From: Lepidonotus clava | Lineage: Eukaryota; Annelida; Polychaeta; Phyllodocida; Polynoidae | NCBI GenBank assembly: GCA_936440205.1 | Contig: OW387133.1 | Span: 9,080,001 to 9,144,000 of the forward strand | Direction of reading: 5' to 3' | Length of the DNA: 64,000 bases | Program-made: the position numbers and the translations under genes | Shown: piece after piece, positions 23,801 to 32,408 of the stretch | How the letters are laid out: every line of letters begins with the position of its first letter | Position numbering within the stretch: position 1 is the stretch's first letter | The notes under the pieces: model-generated | The model's database searches: none | What the model saw: the letters and a program-made list of their open reading frames with translations, nothing else | What the model was told of the DNA's origin: nothing

Positions 23801-26048
23801 AAGTAAAATCCTATTATTCAAATCTGACATTGGTTATTATTACAGATAATAACCTACGGAGTACTCAAATGGCCGATTTCATCAAACCAGAACTCATGTC
23901 AGGTAGGTACCCCAATTATCAGATCTAACATCTAATTTCCCTCATCGATGGTGTTCACCACTTCACAACTTGGCAAATATTGCATGGGAAAAATATTATT
24001 ATAAGATAATGTACACTATACCATGCCTTTCGTGATGTTTTTAGAAGAGGCTTGTATGAGTAAGAATTGATAATATATCAACATTCATACCAAAGTGCGA
24101 TCTTCTATAAGTTATTACAATTGTCGTTGTACATATCACTTTTCATTTTGATGAACAGGACCAACAACTGCACGATGTAAGATTTCCTTGGTTCGATTTG
24201 ACATCAACATATATGTTTGCGTTTGACAAAACATCCTAGAAATCTTAAGCAAACTTGGTCTATAATCCCCAATGTGACTGAAATGGAATGGTACAAGAAT
24301 ATTTTTATAATAACCGTAAGATGTTATCTAGTAATAAGAAAGGTTTGATATCACAGCTAAAGGCTAACATTCATTATCATAATTTGTGATTGTGCATTTT
24401 ACAGGAGATTTGTCTAACTTGTTACTTTAAACTAAGAAATAGTGCCCTTATCCAAGTTGCTAGCTCCTCGTCTATTAATGTGATAATAATCGTTTTGTCA
24501 GACTGAACTTCAAAGTAATGCATTATCGAAAAAAAATACATGCATACAGATAAAAACGTATTGTCATATTGGTAAATAGACCCATACCATGATTACATCA
24601 GATTTGACAGCAACCAATTTTATTTTATTCATGTAATTGGTAGACACAAAATAACATAATATTTTGACTGAAATTAATAACTAAGGGTGTGTAGTAATTT
24701 AATGAACATGTTTCAATGCAGTAAAGTGAATAAAGTATTCATATCTCTTTGTAAATGTTGGTCTAAAGTGTTTAGCGCAAATGTTAAATGCATGTACGAA
24801 CCCTCTATTCATTAACACATAACTGTCACTAAAATATATAATTATAAATTTAGAAAGGTGTTCCAAAACCACTAGCTGGAAACAATATTGTAAAATTGAC
24901 ATATTGTTTATGATAAACCAAAATATGTGTCTCAACAGAAAAACAGAATATTTTTAGTCTTAAAAATGCAAATATGATATCTTATTGGTGATGAACTTCT
25001 CTTTTGCCCGGATCTCTTTTTTGTCCGAATAATGTCTTCATCAGCTGTAGCATACAAATCTTGTGCAGACGTGGTCGCGTGATCACATTTTGGTGATCAC
25101 CACGTGGTGATCAAGCACATGTATCTATTGAAAAAATCACAATTTTCCAATTCTAAAAAGTGATGACTGTTATGTATCATTCATTTAATGTTTTAGATAA
25201 AAATAACAAAAATATAATCTAATTTTTTCAGCATGGTCTATAGGCCTAATACTGATTTTGACCTGATCACCAATATGGCGGCCAGTCGATTTTGGACATC
25301 TCTGACGTCACCTGCACAACGTCTATAGGCCTAGGCCTAGTACTGTTGATCTTAGAACTAATGTCTCAGTGTATCACTTTATTCCCATCGTTATTTGTTA
25401 CACCTTAGTGCTTATCCTCTAATACCTGATTGTATGTACACGACCCCAGTCTTGGGAGTAGTTGTTGTGTTTAAAGGCCCGGTCACATATAGAGACTGAA
25501 CTCAACTCAACAGTTGAGTTGAGTTGGGTCTCTGATAGTTTTGATATGTGACATAGGGTTAAAACTGGAGTTTTAGGTTTTCTCAAGACTGATCAGTCTG
25601 GTCTCTAATCTTGAGATGTTGAAGATTTAAAACTGGATAGTCTTGAGTCTTTAGCAGTCTTAAGGCCCAGTCTCAATATGTGACCGGCCTTAAGACTGGA
25701 TAGTCTCCAGTCTCAAGCAGTTTTAAGGCCCAGTCTCTATATGTGACATAGTTTAAGACTCAACTCAACTGTCTTGAGTCCATTATCCAATCATATAAAG
25801 GCAAATAGACACACCTATTTTTCCTACATATCATTGAGTTTAAAGGCAGAGGATAGAAGACACAAGACTATCCGGTCTCTATATGTGACCACTCATCATT
25901 TTTTCCTTAAGACTGGTTTGTCTGCAACTGTTCAGTCTCAAGTTCTTAAGACTGTTTAGTTGAGTTGAGTCTCTATATGTGACCGGGCCTTTAGTGCTGA
26001 TGACCTTGTCTTTTTCCAGGACCAACCACGGTGGTGGCCGCCCGTTAG
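338..26048 (+). CDS. Multi-exon gene, SAXO-like axonemal protein candidate (694 aa)
   Basis: Twenty coding exons join without a frame break: 338-526, 3203-3256, 5349-5450, 6693-6731, 7312-7383, 7883-8010, 9051-9223, 10001-10094, 12216-12361, 13782-13825, 14736-14840, 17001-17093, 17446-17554, 18220-18341, 18747-18882, 20552-20739, 21926-22032, 22896-22993, 23846-23902, 26020-26048 (2085 nt with stop). Every junction is GT/AG and phases agree throughout; the donor after 14840 is weak. The product is soluble, with no signal peptide or membrane segment. A degenerate motif recurs: VHLSIGTDP, SAHFQFGTDEG, NHFEFSYDAE, THFDIGYE and SHFFHTDTS, each followed after about ten residues by an Asp-Phe/Tyr. 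A second pair, TNVFQGGEYN and SNVFKDGDYN, suggests internal duplication. This style is known from SAXO/TEX45/PPP1R32 axonemal proteins; the assignment is inference. The ATG follows an AG, so upstream exons may exist. Exon structure is firm, identity weak. Confidence 0.8.
1158..1184 (+). CDS. Possible 27-nt microexon of the left gene
   Basis: A stretch coding KTLKLPAIE lies between an AG and a good donor (GTAAGT). It is exactly nine codons and phase 0 on both sides, so including it between exons 1 and 2 would keep the frame. The pyrimidine tract before it is poor, so it may be chance or an alternatively used microexon. Confidence 0.25.
2190..2330. mobile_element. CAGGGGCGGA-family MITE, degraded copy
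   Basis: Shares interior sequence (GGGGGGTCAG, then TTAAGTACTAAAAC, then TTTGTAGTTTAGGGGTCC) with the better-preserved element at 29808-30019. Its terminal repeats are worn and flanked by poly-C and poly-A runs. Confidence 0.5.
4446..4525. repeat. TA microsatellite
   Basis: About 80 bp of alternating T and A with one G interruption, in the intron before exon 3. A second TA tract lies at 4661-4718. The open frames through them are artefacts. Confidence 0.95.
4661..4718. repeat. TA microsatellite
   Basis: Nearly pure TA tract about 58 bp long, about 140 bp after the one at 4446-4525. The rest of the intron up to 5348 is plain AT-rich sequence. Confidence 0.95.
6155..6405. mobile_element. MITE with perfect 14-bp TIRs (GGCCCGTATACAGG)
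   Basis: A 251-bp element with GGCCCGTATACAGG at the left and its exact reverse complement at the right, containing CCACCCCC/GGAACCTCGCC-type sequence. Similar interior sequence recurs around 60842-60970. It lies in the intron before the 39-nt exon 4. No transposase is encoded. Confidence 0.75.
7481..7745. mobile_element. Palindrome-bearing MITE, copy 1 (TIR GACGTTGTGCAGACG)
   Basis: About 24-bp imperfect terminal inverted repeats flanked on both sides by TA, a Tc1/mariner-like target duplication. It contains a 20-bp near-palindrome (TGATCACCATGTGGTGATCA, 7517-7536). Two more copies lie in this same gene, at 15839-16063 and 25058-25323. Confidence 0.75.
8280..9110 (+). repeat. Tandem array copied from the 3' splice site of exon 7
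   Basis: About four extra copies (from 8456, 8599, 8742 and 8881, plus a degenerate one from about 8280) precede the real exon 7 start at 9051. Each unit of 139-170 bp contains the end of the intron with its AG, the first roughly 70 nt of exon 7 (TTATGAGTCAGAAGCAGTG...) and intron-like filler (TATTACAACCCATAGGGCC). The first three units keep the exon frame for about 25 codons before running on to a stop. The exonic part is GC-rich while the filler is AT-rich. Confidence 0.85.
9310..9500. repeat. Poly-G/poly-C inverted element
   Basis: A GGGGGG...CCCCCC block and a later CCCCTCCC stretch flank an AT-rich core, with GACGCCCCTGG at the right edge. This resembles a worn CAGGGGCG-type MITE. Confidence 0.4.
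10727..11140 (+). repeat. Dispersed 400-bp repeat with CCAAT boxes and an E-box, copy 1
   Basis: Begins CAATAAATGATTTTCCAGAC and ends in a GC-rich part with CCAATGGGAG, ACCAATCAGGGGTCGCGC and CCACGTGG. A second copy in the same orientation is at 16343-16755. No clear terminal repeats are visible, so the element class is unknown. Confidence 0.7.
11512..11745 (+). repeat. Tandem duplication (about 120-bp unit, two copies)
   Basis: The segment starting TTCAATGTTTCAACGACAATTC is repeated immediately afterwards, including GTAGTATATGGAAATGG and GCGACATCGCCAAA. The 156-codon frame that spans it is a by-product. Confidence 0.8.
12551..12766 (+). repeat. Tandem duplication (about 110-bp unit, two copies)
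   Basis: GGCAATCTACAA, then ATCCTGT, then TTATGTG, then CTTAATCTAGA, then ATCATCACAAA recurs twice in a row within the intron after exon 9. A poly-C tract follows at about 12772-12797. Confidence 0.75.
13461..13545 (+). repeat. tRNA-like SINE fragment
   Basis: An A-box-like TGGTGTAGTGGG is followed about 38 bp later by a B-box-like GGGTCCGAACC, the usual spacing of a pol III promoter in a tRNA-derived SINE. A proper acceptor stem cannot be folded, so this is not an active tRNA gene. Confidence 0.35.
14841..15838 (+). other. Intron sequence without recognised features
   Basis: First part of the intron after exon 11. The donor is GTTCTG, weaker than the others in this gene. I see no repeat or conserved frame before the MITE copy at 15839. 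Confidence 0.5.
15839..16063. mobile_element. Palindrome-bearing MITE, copy 2 (inverted)
   Basis: Opposite orientation to copies 1 and 3. It carries TGACGTCA, GGCCGCCATATT and the perfect 20-bp palindrome TGATCACCACGTGGTGATCA (16022-16041). Its distal end runs directly into another repeat at 16064. Confidence 0.7.
16064..16340 (+). repeat. AACGTT-rich dispersed repeat, copy 1
   Basis: Contains many ATAACGTTxxxGxAACGTT-type short palindromes (for example GTTGCAGCAACG). It matches, in inverted orientation, the segment at about 19150-19410 in a later intron of the same gene. Confidence 0.65.
16343..16755 (+). repeat. Dispersed 400-bp repeat with CCAAT boxes and an E-box, copy 2
   Basis: Same start (CAATAAATGATTTTCCAGAC) and same GC-rich end (CCAATGGGAAGGG, ACCAATCAGAGGTCGCGC, CCACGTGG) as 10727-11140. 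It lies just upstream of exon 12. Confidence 0.7.
17773..18102. mobile_element. MITE with long TIRs and an internal TA tract
   Basis: AGAGACCTTGTATATATA and TTATCGAGACTGGAAAGC on the left are mirrored by GGCTTTCCAGTCTCGATA and ATACAAGGTCTCT on the right. The TA microsatellite (17785-17824) lies inside the left terminal repeat. Confidence 0.7.
18342..18746 (+). mobile_element. Introner copy 1: fills the whole intron 14-15 of the left gene
   Basis: The intron is a single 405-bp element. Its left end GTAGGTACATTACAT and the reverse complement of its right end GTAGGTATATTACAT are inverted repeats of 15 bp with one mismatch. CCCAG precedes the element as the end of exon 14 and recurs after it as the acceptor (18742-18746), like a target duplication. 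So the element gives the GT and the duplicated target gives the AG. The interior (CACCAGTTTATCCA, TTGTCCCCTGTTTT, AAAATATTTGATGGACCTGC, GCATTTTTCAATTTT) is shared with three Dispatched introns on the other strand. The element is sense to transcription in all four. It encodes no protein. The introner reading is inference from ends, orientation and exact intron fit. Confidence 0.85.
18915..19069. mobile_element. MITE (AGGGGCCTTCC ends), copy 1
   Basis: AGGGGCCTTCCTTTAAGT on the left is mirrored by ACTAAATGGAAGGCCCCT on the right, with a poly-G core. The same ends define 59671-59836. Confidence 0.7.
19150..19410 (-). repeat. AACGTT-rich dispersed repeat, copy 2 (inverted)
   Basis: Reverse-complement counterpart of 16064-16340, with ACCTCACCAAATCAGAATGT and CTGCAACGTTATAATAACG as landmarks. 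It is more diverged than the first copy. Confidence 0.6.
20312..20481. mobile_element. MITE (CCATAAATGATGTCACAC ends)
   Basis: CTGTCCATAAATGATGTCAC at the left is mirrored by GTGACATCATTTATGGATGG at the right, a TIR of about 20 bp. Partial copy at 139-274. Confidence 0.75.
20741..21078. mobile_element. TIR element starting at an exon's 5' splice donor
   Basis: TGAGGCCAAAAATGAAAAAT and TTGGGTTCAGGTTACCCTACC at the left are mirrored, with mismatches, by CCTACCCTATTTTTTTCGACC, CCTGAACACAAC and GGGCCTGA at the right. The left end coincides with the GTGAGG donor of exon 16. Unlike the introners it does not reach the acceptor (21925). Related halves lie at 21600-21760 and 40020-40100. Confidence 0.55.
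22400..22720. mobile_element. DNA-element relative of the LINE-interrupted element at 46-48 kb
   Basis: Contains GGAAGCATGTCTCAGAATTT and its inverted partner AATCTGAGACACGCTTCCCT around a core, plus GATATCTCACTTAATATTTA. The same arrangement is found at 47340-47590. Confidence 0.5.
23023..23461. mobile_element. MITE with poly-G/poly-C ends
   Basis: A run of about 18 G followed by CACCAAG is mirrored by TTTGGTGC and a run of about 17 C. Inside are repeated (C)CACGAAAA(A) and AACGAAATTTT blocks. It starts about 30 bp after exon 18 (ends 22993). Confidence 0.6.
24159..24176 (+). other. Possible decoy or alternative last exon
   Basis: After an AG, GACCAACAACTGCACGA codes GPTTAR in the phase left by exon 19 and is followed by a GTAAGA donor. 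The real last exon begins almost identically (GACCAACCACGG, coding GPTTVVAAR and stop). It may be a duplicated exon start. Confidence 0.3.
25058..25323. mobile_element. Palindrome-bearing MITE, copy 3
   Basis: CTTGTGCAGACGTGGTCGCG at the left and GACGTCACCTGCACAACGTC at the right form the terminal repeats. The perfect palindrome TGATCACCACGTGGTGATCA lies at 25094-25113, and AATATGGCGGCCAGTC is shared with copy 1. Confidence 0.75.
25474..25990. mobile_element. MITE with long TIRs (AAGGCCCGGTCACATATAGA), TTA target duplication
   Basis: A 517-bp non-coding element. The first roughly 40 bp (AAGGCCCGGTCACATATAGA and on) are mirrored at the right, and TTA flanks both ends (25471-25473, 25991-25993), as in PIF/Harbinger-type insertions. 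The interior repeats GACTGGATAGTCT-like and CAACTCAACT motifs. It ends 29 bp before the last exon of the left gene. A second copy starts at 63888. Confidence 0.85.
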
Positions 26049-27147
26049 TGCTGGACAGGACGTCGCCTGCCCCCACCACCCCGCCACCTGTGGTCGGCCC
26101 GGACATGGCCGCCAGGGGAGCCACTATCGACACAGCTTTTGTTGCGGCTATCTCTGGGGAGGCATCAGGCAGGAAGAATGGGGGAGATAAGGCACTGATA
26201 GGACTCAGTGCCCACTGCGTCCTGGCTGTACGTACTGACATTGGTTATGGGCATATATATGTCCTGAGGAAATCCCATCGTTTATCAACCGGGATACATG
26301 GCAAATTGAGATTCTATGGATTGTATGTGTAAAACTGTTAAAGGAAAGACCATAAAAATGTATATTTCTGAACTGCGAGACGGCGTTCTTTTAATTTTTG
26401 GATGCGACACGGGTTCAGCCTTCTTGTTGTATACAGACGGAAAATACATCTTTTCAAATAGCAACGGGATGTATTTGTAGGAACGGGGTAAAAAGAGAGC
26501 ATATTCTCCTCTAGGCTTGTCATCTATATAAGAAAATACATATTGGGATAGCTAACACTTTTTAGTCTGTAAATATACGGGGAAAATTTGTGGGTGTGAT
26601 ATTATGTAAGATGAAGGACAATCACCAAATCAGACGTATTTGTAGTCTGCTGGATTTTGCCAATATTCCGCCATCGTATATATGTATATAATTTTATATG
26701 AGACTGATATTATCTTAGAAGCTTTGGATGTATATACAAAAAAAGGGAATACTGTTTAAGGAACGATACTTACGAGCGAAGGATATTAACTTTGTAGTCT
26801 AAAGTGTAAATATATATATGTACATAACAAAAATGTATTCATACATTTATAATTGTCTACATAACTGAGCATGTGTGTATCTAGTGAATTACAATTCTAC
26901 TTATAAAGATGTTACTCTTCTGTTACAATGTCCAGCAGTTGTTCTACTTCGCATCGGACAAGCAGTCGAATCAATGAATACAGAACCAGTTTTTAAGAAT
27001 ATACAATACATTTTATTCATATTACCAAATTTGAGAAAATATGATTGGATAATAGATGAAGATGAACAAATAGTATTGTTAAGCACATTATGTAATGAAA
27101 GTACCGATTTTGCAGGGAGAGAGCGTTGTCTCATTTCTTTTAATAAA
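26049..27147 (+). other. 3' region of the left gene
   Basis: Downstream of the TAG at 26046-26048 the sequence stays GC-rich to about 26240 and open in a different frame (to 26332). A 94-codon frame ending near 27156 is followed by nothing recognisable. An AATAAA at 27142-27147 could be the polyadenylation signal. The part from 26338 to 27140 is AT-rich with no clear function. Confidence 0.35.
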
Positions 27148-29807
27148 CATTTTTAATCGTACATTTTTACAATCTCTATCTTTATTATATAAGTTGTATC
27201 TTGTTGTTCCATACTGCATTGATGGGAAATTCCATTGGTTTGTGTCAATATAATATCGACTGACAGTCTTGTAACCACCGGGAACCTTTTTTATTTTAAT
27301 TTCGTGATTGATACAAATGATCATGACAATTTCTCTTACAAATATTTCCCAGACTACGACCTGATAGTGACCGTGATATATAAACAACACAACCTGACGT
27401 TCAAAAATGAATAATAAGAGCGCAAACCCTCCAATTTATAAATAAATTCATACTATCATAATGATCACCGTGTAATGAAGTTAATCAACAGATCACTCAT
27501 ACAGAATCTGGTTGCACTGGGCAAAGAAGCGGGCATCAAATCGGTAGTGTAATAATTATATTGCAATAACTGTTTCAATCCCAAGGCAGTATAAGTAGAC
27601 ATGGCAATGTCAGCGGCGTACACATACAAATTCCGTACTTCATTGGACGTGCCTATAGATTGTGTGGGCGGGAATATAAAGTTTCCCCCATTTCACTTGT
27701 GGTACAAAGGTGAAATAACAACTAGTTATTTCCTGGATAGAGTCGCCCTTCAATGACGGTTTAGTCATAACATAACTTAGTTACTTGAATATTCCGTTAA
27801 ATGCAATTATTATTAAACATTATTATTTAAATAATCAAAATATCAAAATATTAAAATATTTTGTATTTAATATTAAATAATAATATTCAATAATATTGAT
27901 AATATTTAATATTAAATAAAAATTATTTTTTATAAAATATTATTTTTATTATTATATTATTATTATCATTATTAAATGCAATTAATTATTGAATGCATAT
28001 CCAGAAACGTACAAATACCGGGTATGTGCAGTGTGCAATGTGGAAGTGTGGCACAGCACAGACATCAGTGAGAGTGAGATATCTATCAAGGAGTACAAAA
28101 ATATATACATCAAAAGGCATGTATGCATACAAAATCTTTCATAGTCTCTGACCTTGATTGGCCTCAAAGACGCAGTGACTCTTTCATGTGCAAAATAATA
28201 ATAATAATCTTTCAAGCTTAGCCTATGATAAGCACATAATACAACGATTAACACCCATATCGAGCCATCATGCACAGATAAGAAGAAATGCTGTTCAGGT
28301 GGATTAACCATACCTGTTTTCTTGACATATTATATTGTTCTTGGAGCTCGGCCATACAACGCTTACAAAGTATGTATTGAGCAACTGGCCAATGCTTGTT
28401 TTGAGATATAAGAATCTTTAGGTAACAACCATATATATCTTACCATTTATCACCCTTCAGCATTTATCCGTCTAAGTCTAATTGTCATGTGACAAAATTC
28501 ACGGCTAAAAAGATATCAAATTTCAAGCGATTAATCATCTAAGTCTTTTCCATACACCAAATTCTATTCTAACTCTAAGACCTTAGTGAAATCAGTAGAA
28601 ATACCGGTATATGACAGAGTGTTATCCCTACAATTAATTCCACTTTTGGGAAGAATCTACTTGTAACCATGAATTTTTATAAAATCTACGTGTAATCTTA
28701 AATTGTTATTAAAGATACAAACATAATTCTGATAAGAATACATGCGTTATTAAGCTTTTTTAAAATGGCAAACGATTACTTTCGTTTTCGTTTCCTTTAT
28801 CACCCTTTTCCGGATGAAAAACGACCTATATTTGGAATAAAATAATTAGAAAATTAGCAGAAATTAGTTTAAAATAGTACAGATGCCACCCGATAGACTA
28901 CGGTTATATTTTCTAACATTTTCATATAATTCCTTGTTTGTGACGTAAATAAGCAGTGATCAAGTACCCAAACGCCCACGGCCCCTGATGAATGACTGGA
29001 GTGAATGGCTCACGCCATTTGTCTTTGAAACGTGTGGCCGATAGTGAAAGGTCAGCATAATTTATAGCGTAATGGCGACCGGACGAGAACTAACCATATT
29101 TGCTCTAAGTATGCGCTGATATTTATGACTCTTACAAGGTGCGACCTTGAAAACAACCTGGATCAACAAAGTCTTTTATCACATGGACTTATTCACAAAT
29201 GTATCCTGGTGAAACATCAAATCATGCACAACATATTTTGATATTCACTACATTGTAAAAATCTTTCTTTACACAATTTTACGAGCATAGAAATTCAATA
29301 GTCAGCAATCAAACAAATTACGGTATACCTTAATAATACTTTCACAAATCTACCCCGATAAATGATCTAAACACTTTTACCTGAAAGGATTTCTTCGACT
29401 TTTTGTGGCATTTATACAGAATACATGTAGCTCTCAAATGCACATGAAAAGAACTGATCATACCTTTGTGTGGTACATCCAATTTAAAGCAGGCCCAAAG
29501 TTTTGACCCGAATACCATAACCTTTAGACAATAAGACATATTTACCATTCGGGGGCTATATCACACTTTAGTTATTTGTCATGCACAGCCAGTTGAGAGC
29601 TTTGTAGTCTACCAGAATATTTTCAGTCGAATAATACTTCTGTTGTGAACAAAACATAAGCTAATTATATATCATTAAAGAGAACAGTGCAAACGTCCCA
29701 CAACCACTGGAGTAAATAAAACAAAATCGACAGACTGAGAAGGGTATTATACGTATGGATAGACAGCATTAGTTATACACATGTGAGATTACTACTCTTA
29801 CATTATG
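27148..29807. other. Convergent intergenic spacer, left part
   Basis: AT-rich with no exon-like segment. The stretch 27780-27975 is almost entirely A and T (TATTATTAAATAAT types). I see no RNA gene or clear mobile element here. Confidence 0.5.
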
Positions 29808-30019
29808 CAGGGGCGGAAACAGGATTTTCAAAAAAAAAAGAAAAAAAAAAAAAAAAAAAGGGGGGGGGGGGGGTCAGCATAAAGGTTAAGTACTAAAACG
29901 ATGTGCATTCGCGCATATACATGCAACATTTTGCCCTCTTTTTGTAGCTTAGGGGTCCAGCAAAAGGGGGGAGGGGGGTCAGGACCCCCAGGACCCCCAC
30001 CCGCCTGGATCCGCCCCTG
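29808..30019. mobile_element. CAGGGGCGGA-family MITE, best copy (TTATG target duplication)
   Basis: CAGGGGCGGAAACAGG at the left and the inverted GGATCCGCCCCTG at the right, flanked by TTATG on both sides (29803-29807, 30020-30024). The core carries poly-A, poly-G, GGGGTCAGCATAAA and TTTGTAGCTTAGGGGTCC. Other copies: 2190-2330 and 42536-42716. Confidence 0.8.
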
Positions 30020-30024
30020 TTATG

Positions 30025-31331
30025 TATGCATATGGATATGTATACACGTTGTATAGACACCACAGATTCCTTCATAATAGGTATTAGGAGTGATAAATAG
30101 GGAAACATTCGCTCGGTGAGAAGGTTCCGGGGTGAATGAAAAGCATAATTGCAGAAAATCCCATTCACAACATAACCCAACGATACAATATCAAAATATA
30201 GACGTCAAAAACTTTAACATCTAAATGTTGAGGTGCAAGTATAGAGATGAAGTTGTGCACATTAGAAAAAGTAATCGTAGCTGGTTTACAATAGCATTGT
30301 AGGAAAAATTACGAGAGGCAAAGTTTAAAAGTTGTTGAGATGTATAAACATTCAGTCAAAAGCTAGAAGGCAAGTAACCTGCCATATAATTACACGCAGA
30401 TTTGTGAAAATAATCATAATTATGCAGTATTATGCTTGTTTGATTCAAGAAGGGCACCAACATTTTCAAATAACGAAAACAGATACTAGAGAGCACCTAA
30501 ACGTACACGATGAATACCACGATGATAGGCACATTCACCACATCTTCACTTTTCAAATATCAGTCTTTTGATGTCGTTTTGCACTTGTCGTACACTTTGG
30601 ATCCGTCCATTTATTATGTACGCATTTTAACATTACTCCTAGCCCCCCCCCCCCCCCCTTATGAAATACGCATTAGAAATATACTCAAGCCCCCACCCCC
30701 TTTTGTGTACTCAATAATGAACCAATATATGATGTAAATGATTTAACTTTTATACCAACCATTCACAACAAGGCAACTATAGGTCTAGTTGAAAAACATC
30801 TCAAGCTTTCAAAGTATGTCAACTTTATCAGTGCTTTGACATCCAGTGCATAACAAAACAGCTATAAAGCAAATACAGTCCAAGTAAATAACTTGTTCAT
30901 TTCAGATCCACGACTACATTTTTAAGTCTTAGCGTAGGCTGATATTCGGCCCTTTTGCAATTATTTAAAAATTCAAGAAACATACTTTACAAAGTGTCAT
31001 GATATGTCACCTTTCTACAATTGTCTACTCAAAACAACCCTTCCCCTACGACTCATTGAGGTAGTTAATGACATGCCCATTCTCATGATTCTGATTCTCG
31101 CGCAGTCGAGGTAAGACTGCAGACCCATTGCGTTTACAAAACATGAACGCGATGGAATGTACAACAACCATATTACCTTATAAACACTATACTCTATATC
31201 CTGACAGAACGTTGAGGAAAATATAAAAAATGACAGTGATATTTGCAACAGTATACACAGAATATAACGCACTGAGTACAATGTCATGATATCCATTTAT
31301 AAATAGATGGATACCAGGCTATTATTATAAT
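30025..31331. other. Spacer and 3' flank of Dispatched
   Basis: No coding signal. On the - strand, downstream of the Dispatched stop, an AATAAA (reverse complement of TTTATT at about 30608-30613) is one candidate poly-A signal. A poly-C tract lies at 30643-30658. Confidence 0.4.
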
Positions 31332-32408
31332 TTATATAAGCTCGGGTCTTTTCCTCCAGATCTCCCCGTCGCCGTTCTGTGTGTGTTTTTTGTTGTTTTG
31401 TGTCAATAACTCGCACGAGTCGCTCTCGTCCTGCTCGAGCAGTTTTTGAACGGACACGTCGTCGGGGGCGCGGAGGCCACAGTCCGGCCCGTTTTTACTG
31501 TTGTGAAAGTTGTTAGCGGCCACCACTAGGGGTCGCTGGTGGGTCTGACAGTCTATCGTGACCAGGGTGTCACACTTGCCGTTGCGCTGCTCCTGGTCCG
31601 GCATGGCCAGGTTGTTGTTCTTATGCCGGGCGGCCAGGACCTTGGCCGGGTACTGGGGGTGGTGGTGGTGGTCGTGGAGGTGGTGGTGGTGGTGGTTGTT
31701 AAGGTGGTGCAGACCCTTAGGCCGCAGGTGGTGATGGTGGTGGGGGGCCACCACCTTCTGGTCTGTGAGTGGTTCCAGCTCGTGCGTCTCGCTACTGTTA
31801 GCGTGGTTCGTGCTCGAGCTGCTCACGGTCGACTCGGACAGAGCGTACACCGTCTTGTCGACGTGCTCGCGGCCAGACCCGCTGCAGCAGCAGTCCCAGC
31901 TCGGCCAGTGGAACTGACCGAACCCGCCCTGGGGCCCCAACGTCCGCAGCAGCGACTGGAAGAAGAAGGTCCCATACAGCCAGCTCACACTCATGGCGAG
32001 CATGAGAAATGTGCCCAGTTGGCGGTAGGCTAGCACAGTGGACGGCATCATGAGGGCCCCCGCCACGAACGTCGTCACCGCCGCCATGGCGACCGGACTG
32101 CCCATGCGGGCCAGGGAGCAGCAGACGCGCATCTCCCGGCCCAGGTCCGGGGACAGGCGGTAGGCCATGCCGTAGTGCAGGGCGAAGTCCATGGATAATC
32201 CCACGGCTATGGTTATAACAACAGCCTCCAGTACGTTCAGCTCCCAGCCCAGCAGCACCAGGGAGCCCACGGTGACGAAGATAGCCCCCGTGATGCTGAC
32301 CATGGCGTATAGACTGATCAGCAGGTTCAGGGTGGTGAAGAAACTCACCACCGTGGCCACGGTGATGGAGACGCCGATGGCTATGGGGGTGTCCTGGGCC
32401 AGGGTCTC
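31332..32408 (-). CDS. DISP1: Dispatched last coding exon: TM8-TM12 and cytoplasmic tail
   Basis: Encodes aa 825-1182. The membrane part contains [36 protein letters not shown] and [14 protein letters not shown], all typical of DISP1. The tail then has a serine-rich part, ELEPL, a histidine-rich block (aa about 1047-1074, with runs of four and five His) and a Glu/Asp-rich end. The stop TAA is at 31334-31332. On the opposite strand the exon is open over long stretches (31539-32033); that frame is a GC-rich shadow. Confidence 0.93.
   Translation of the reverse strand, partial: ETLAQDTPIAIGVSITVATVVSFFTTLNLLISLYAMVSITGAIFVTVGSLVLLGWELNVLEAVVITIAVGLSMDFALHYGMAYRLSPDLGREMRVCCSLARMGSPVAMAAVTTFVAGALMMPSTVLAYRQLGTFLMLAMSVSWLYGTFFFQSLLRTLGPQGGFGQFHWPSWDCCCSGSGREHVDKTVYALSESTVSSSSTNHANSSETHELEPLTDQKVVAPHHHHHLRPKGLHHLNNHHHHHLHDHHHHPQYPAKVLAARHKNNNLAMPDQEQRNGKCDTLVTIDCQTHQRPLVVAANNFHNSKNGPDCGLRAPDDVSVQKLLEQDESDSCELLTQNNKKHTQNGDGEIWRKRPELI

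Noticed and set aside
26875-27156. 94-codon frame (DVTLLLQCPAVVLLRIGQ...) as a LINE tail or small gene
   Set aside because: The pattern is faintly like the end of a reverse-transcriptase protein but lacks the full zinc-binding signature, a poly-A tail and a target duplication; more likely 3' flank sequence.
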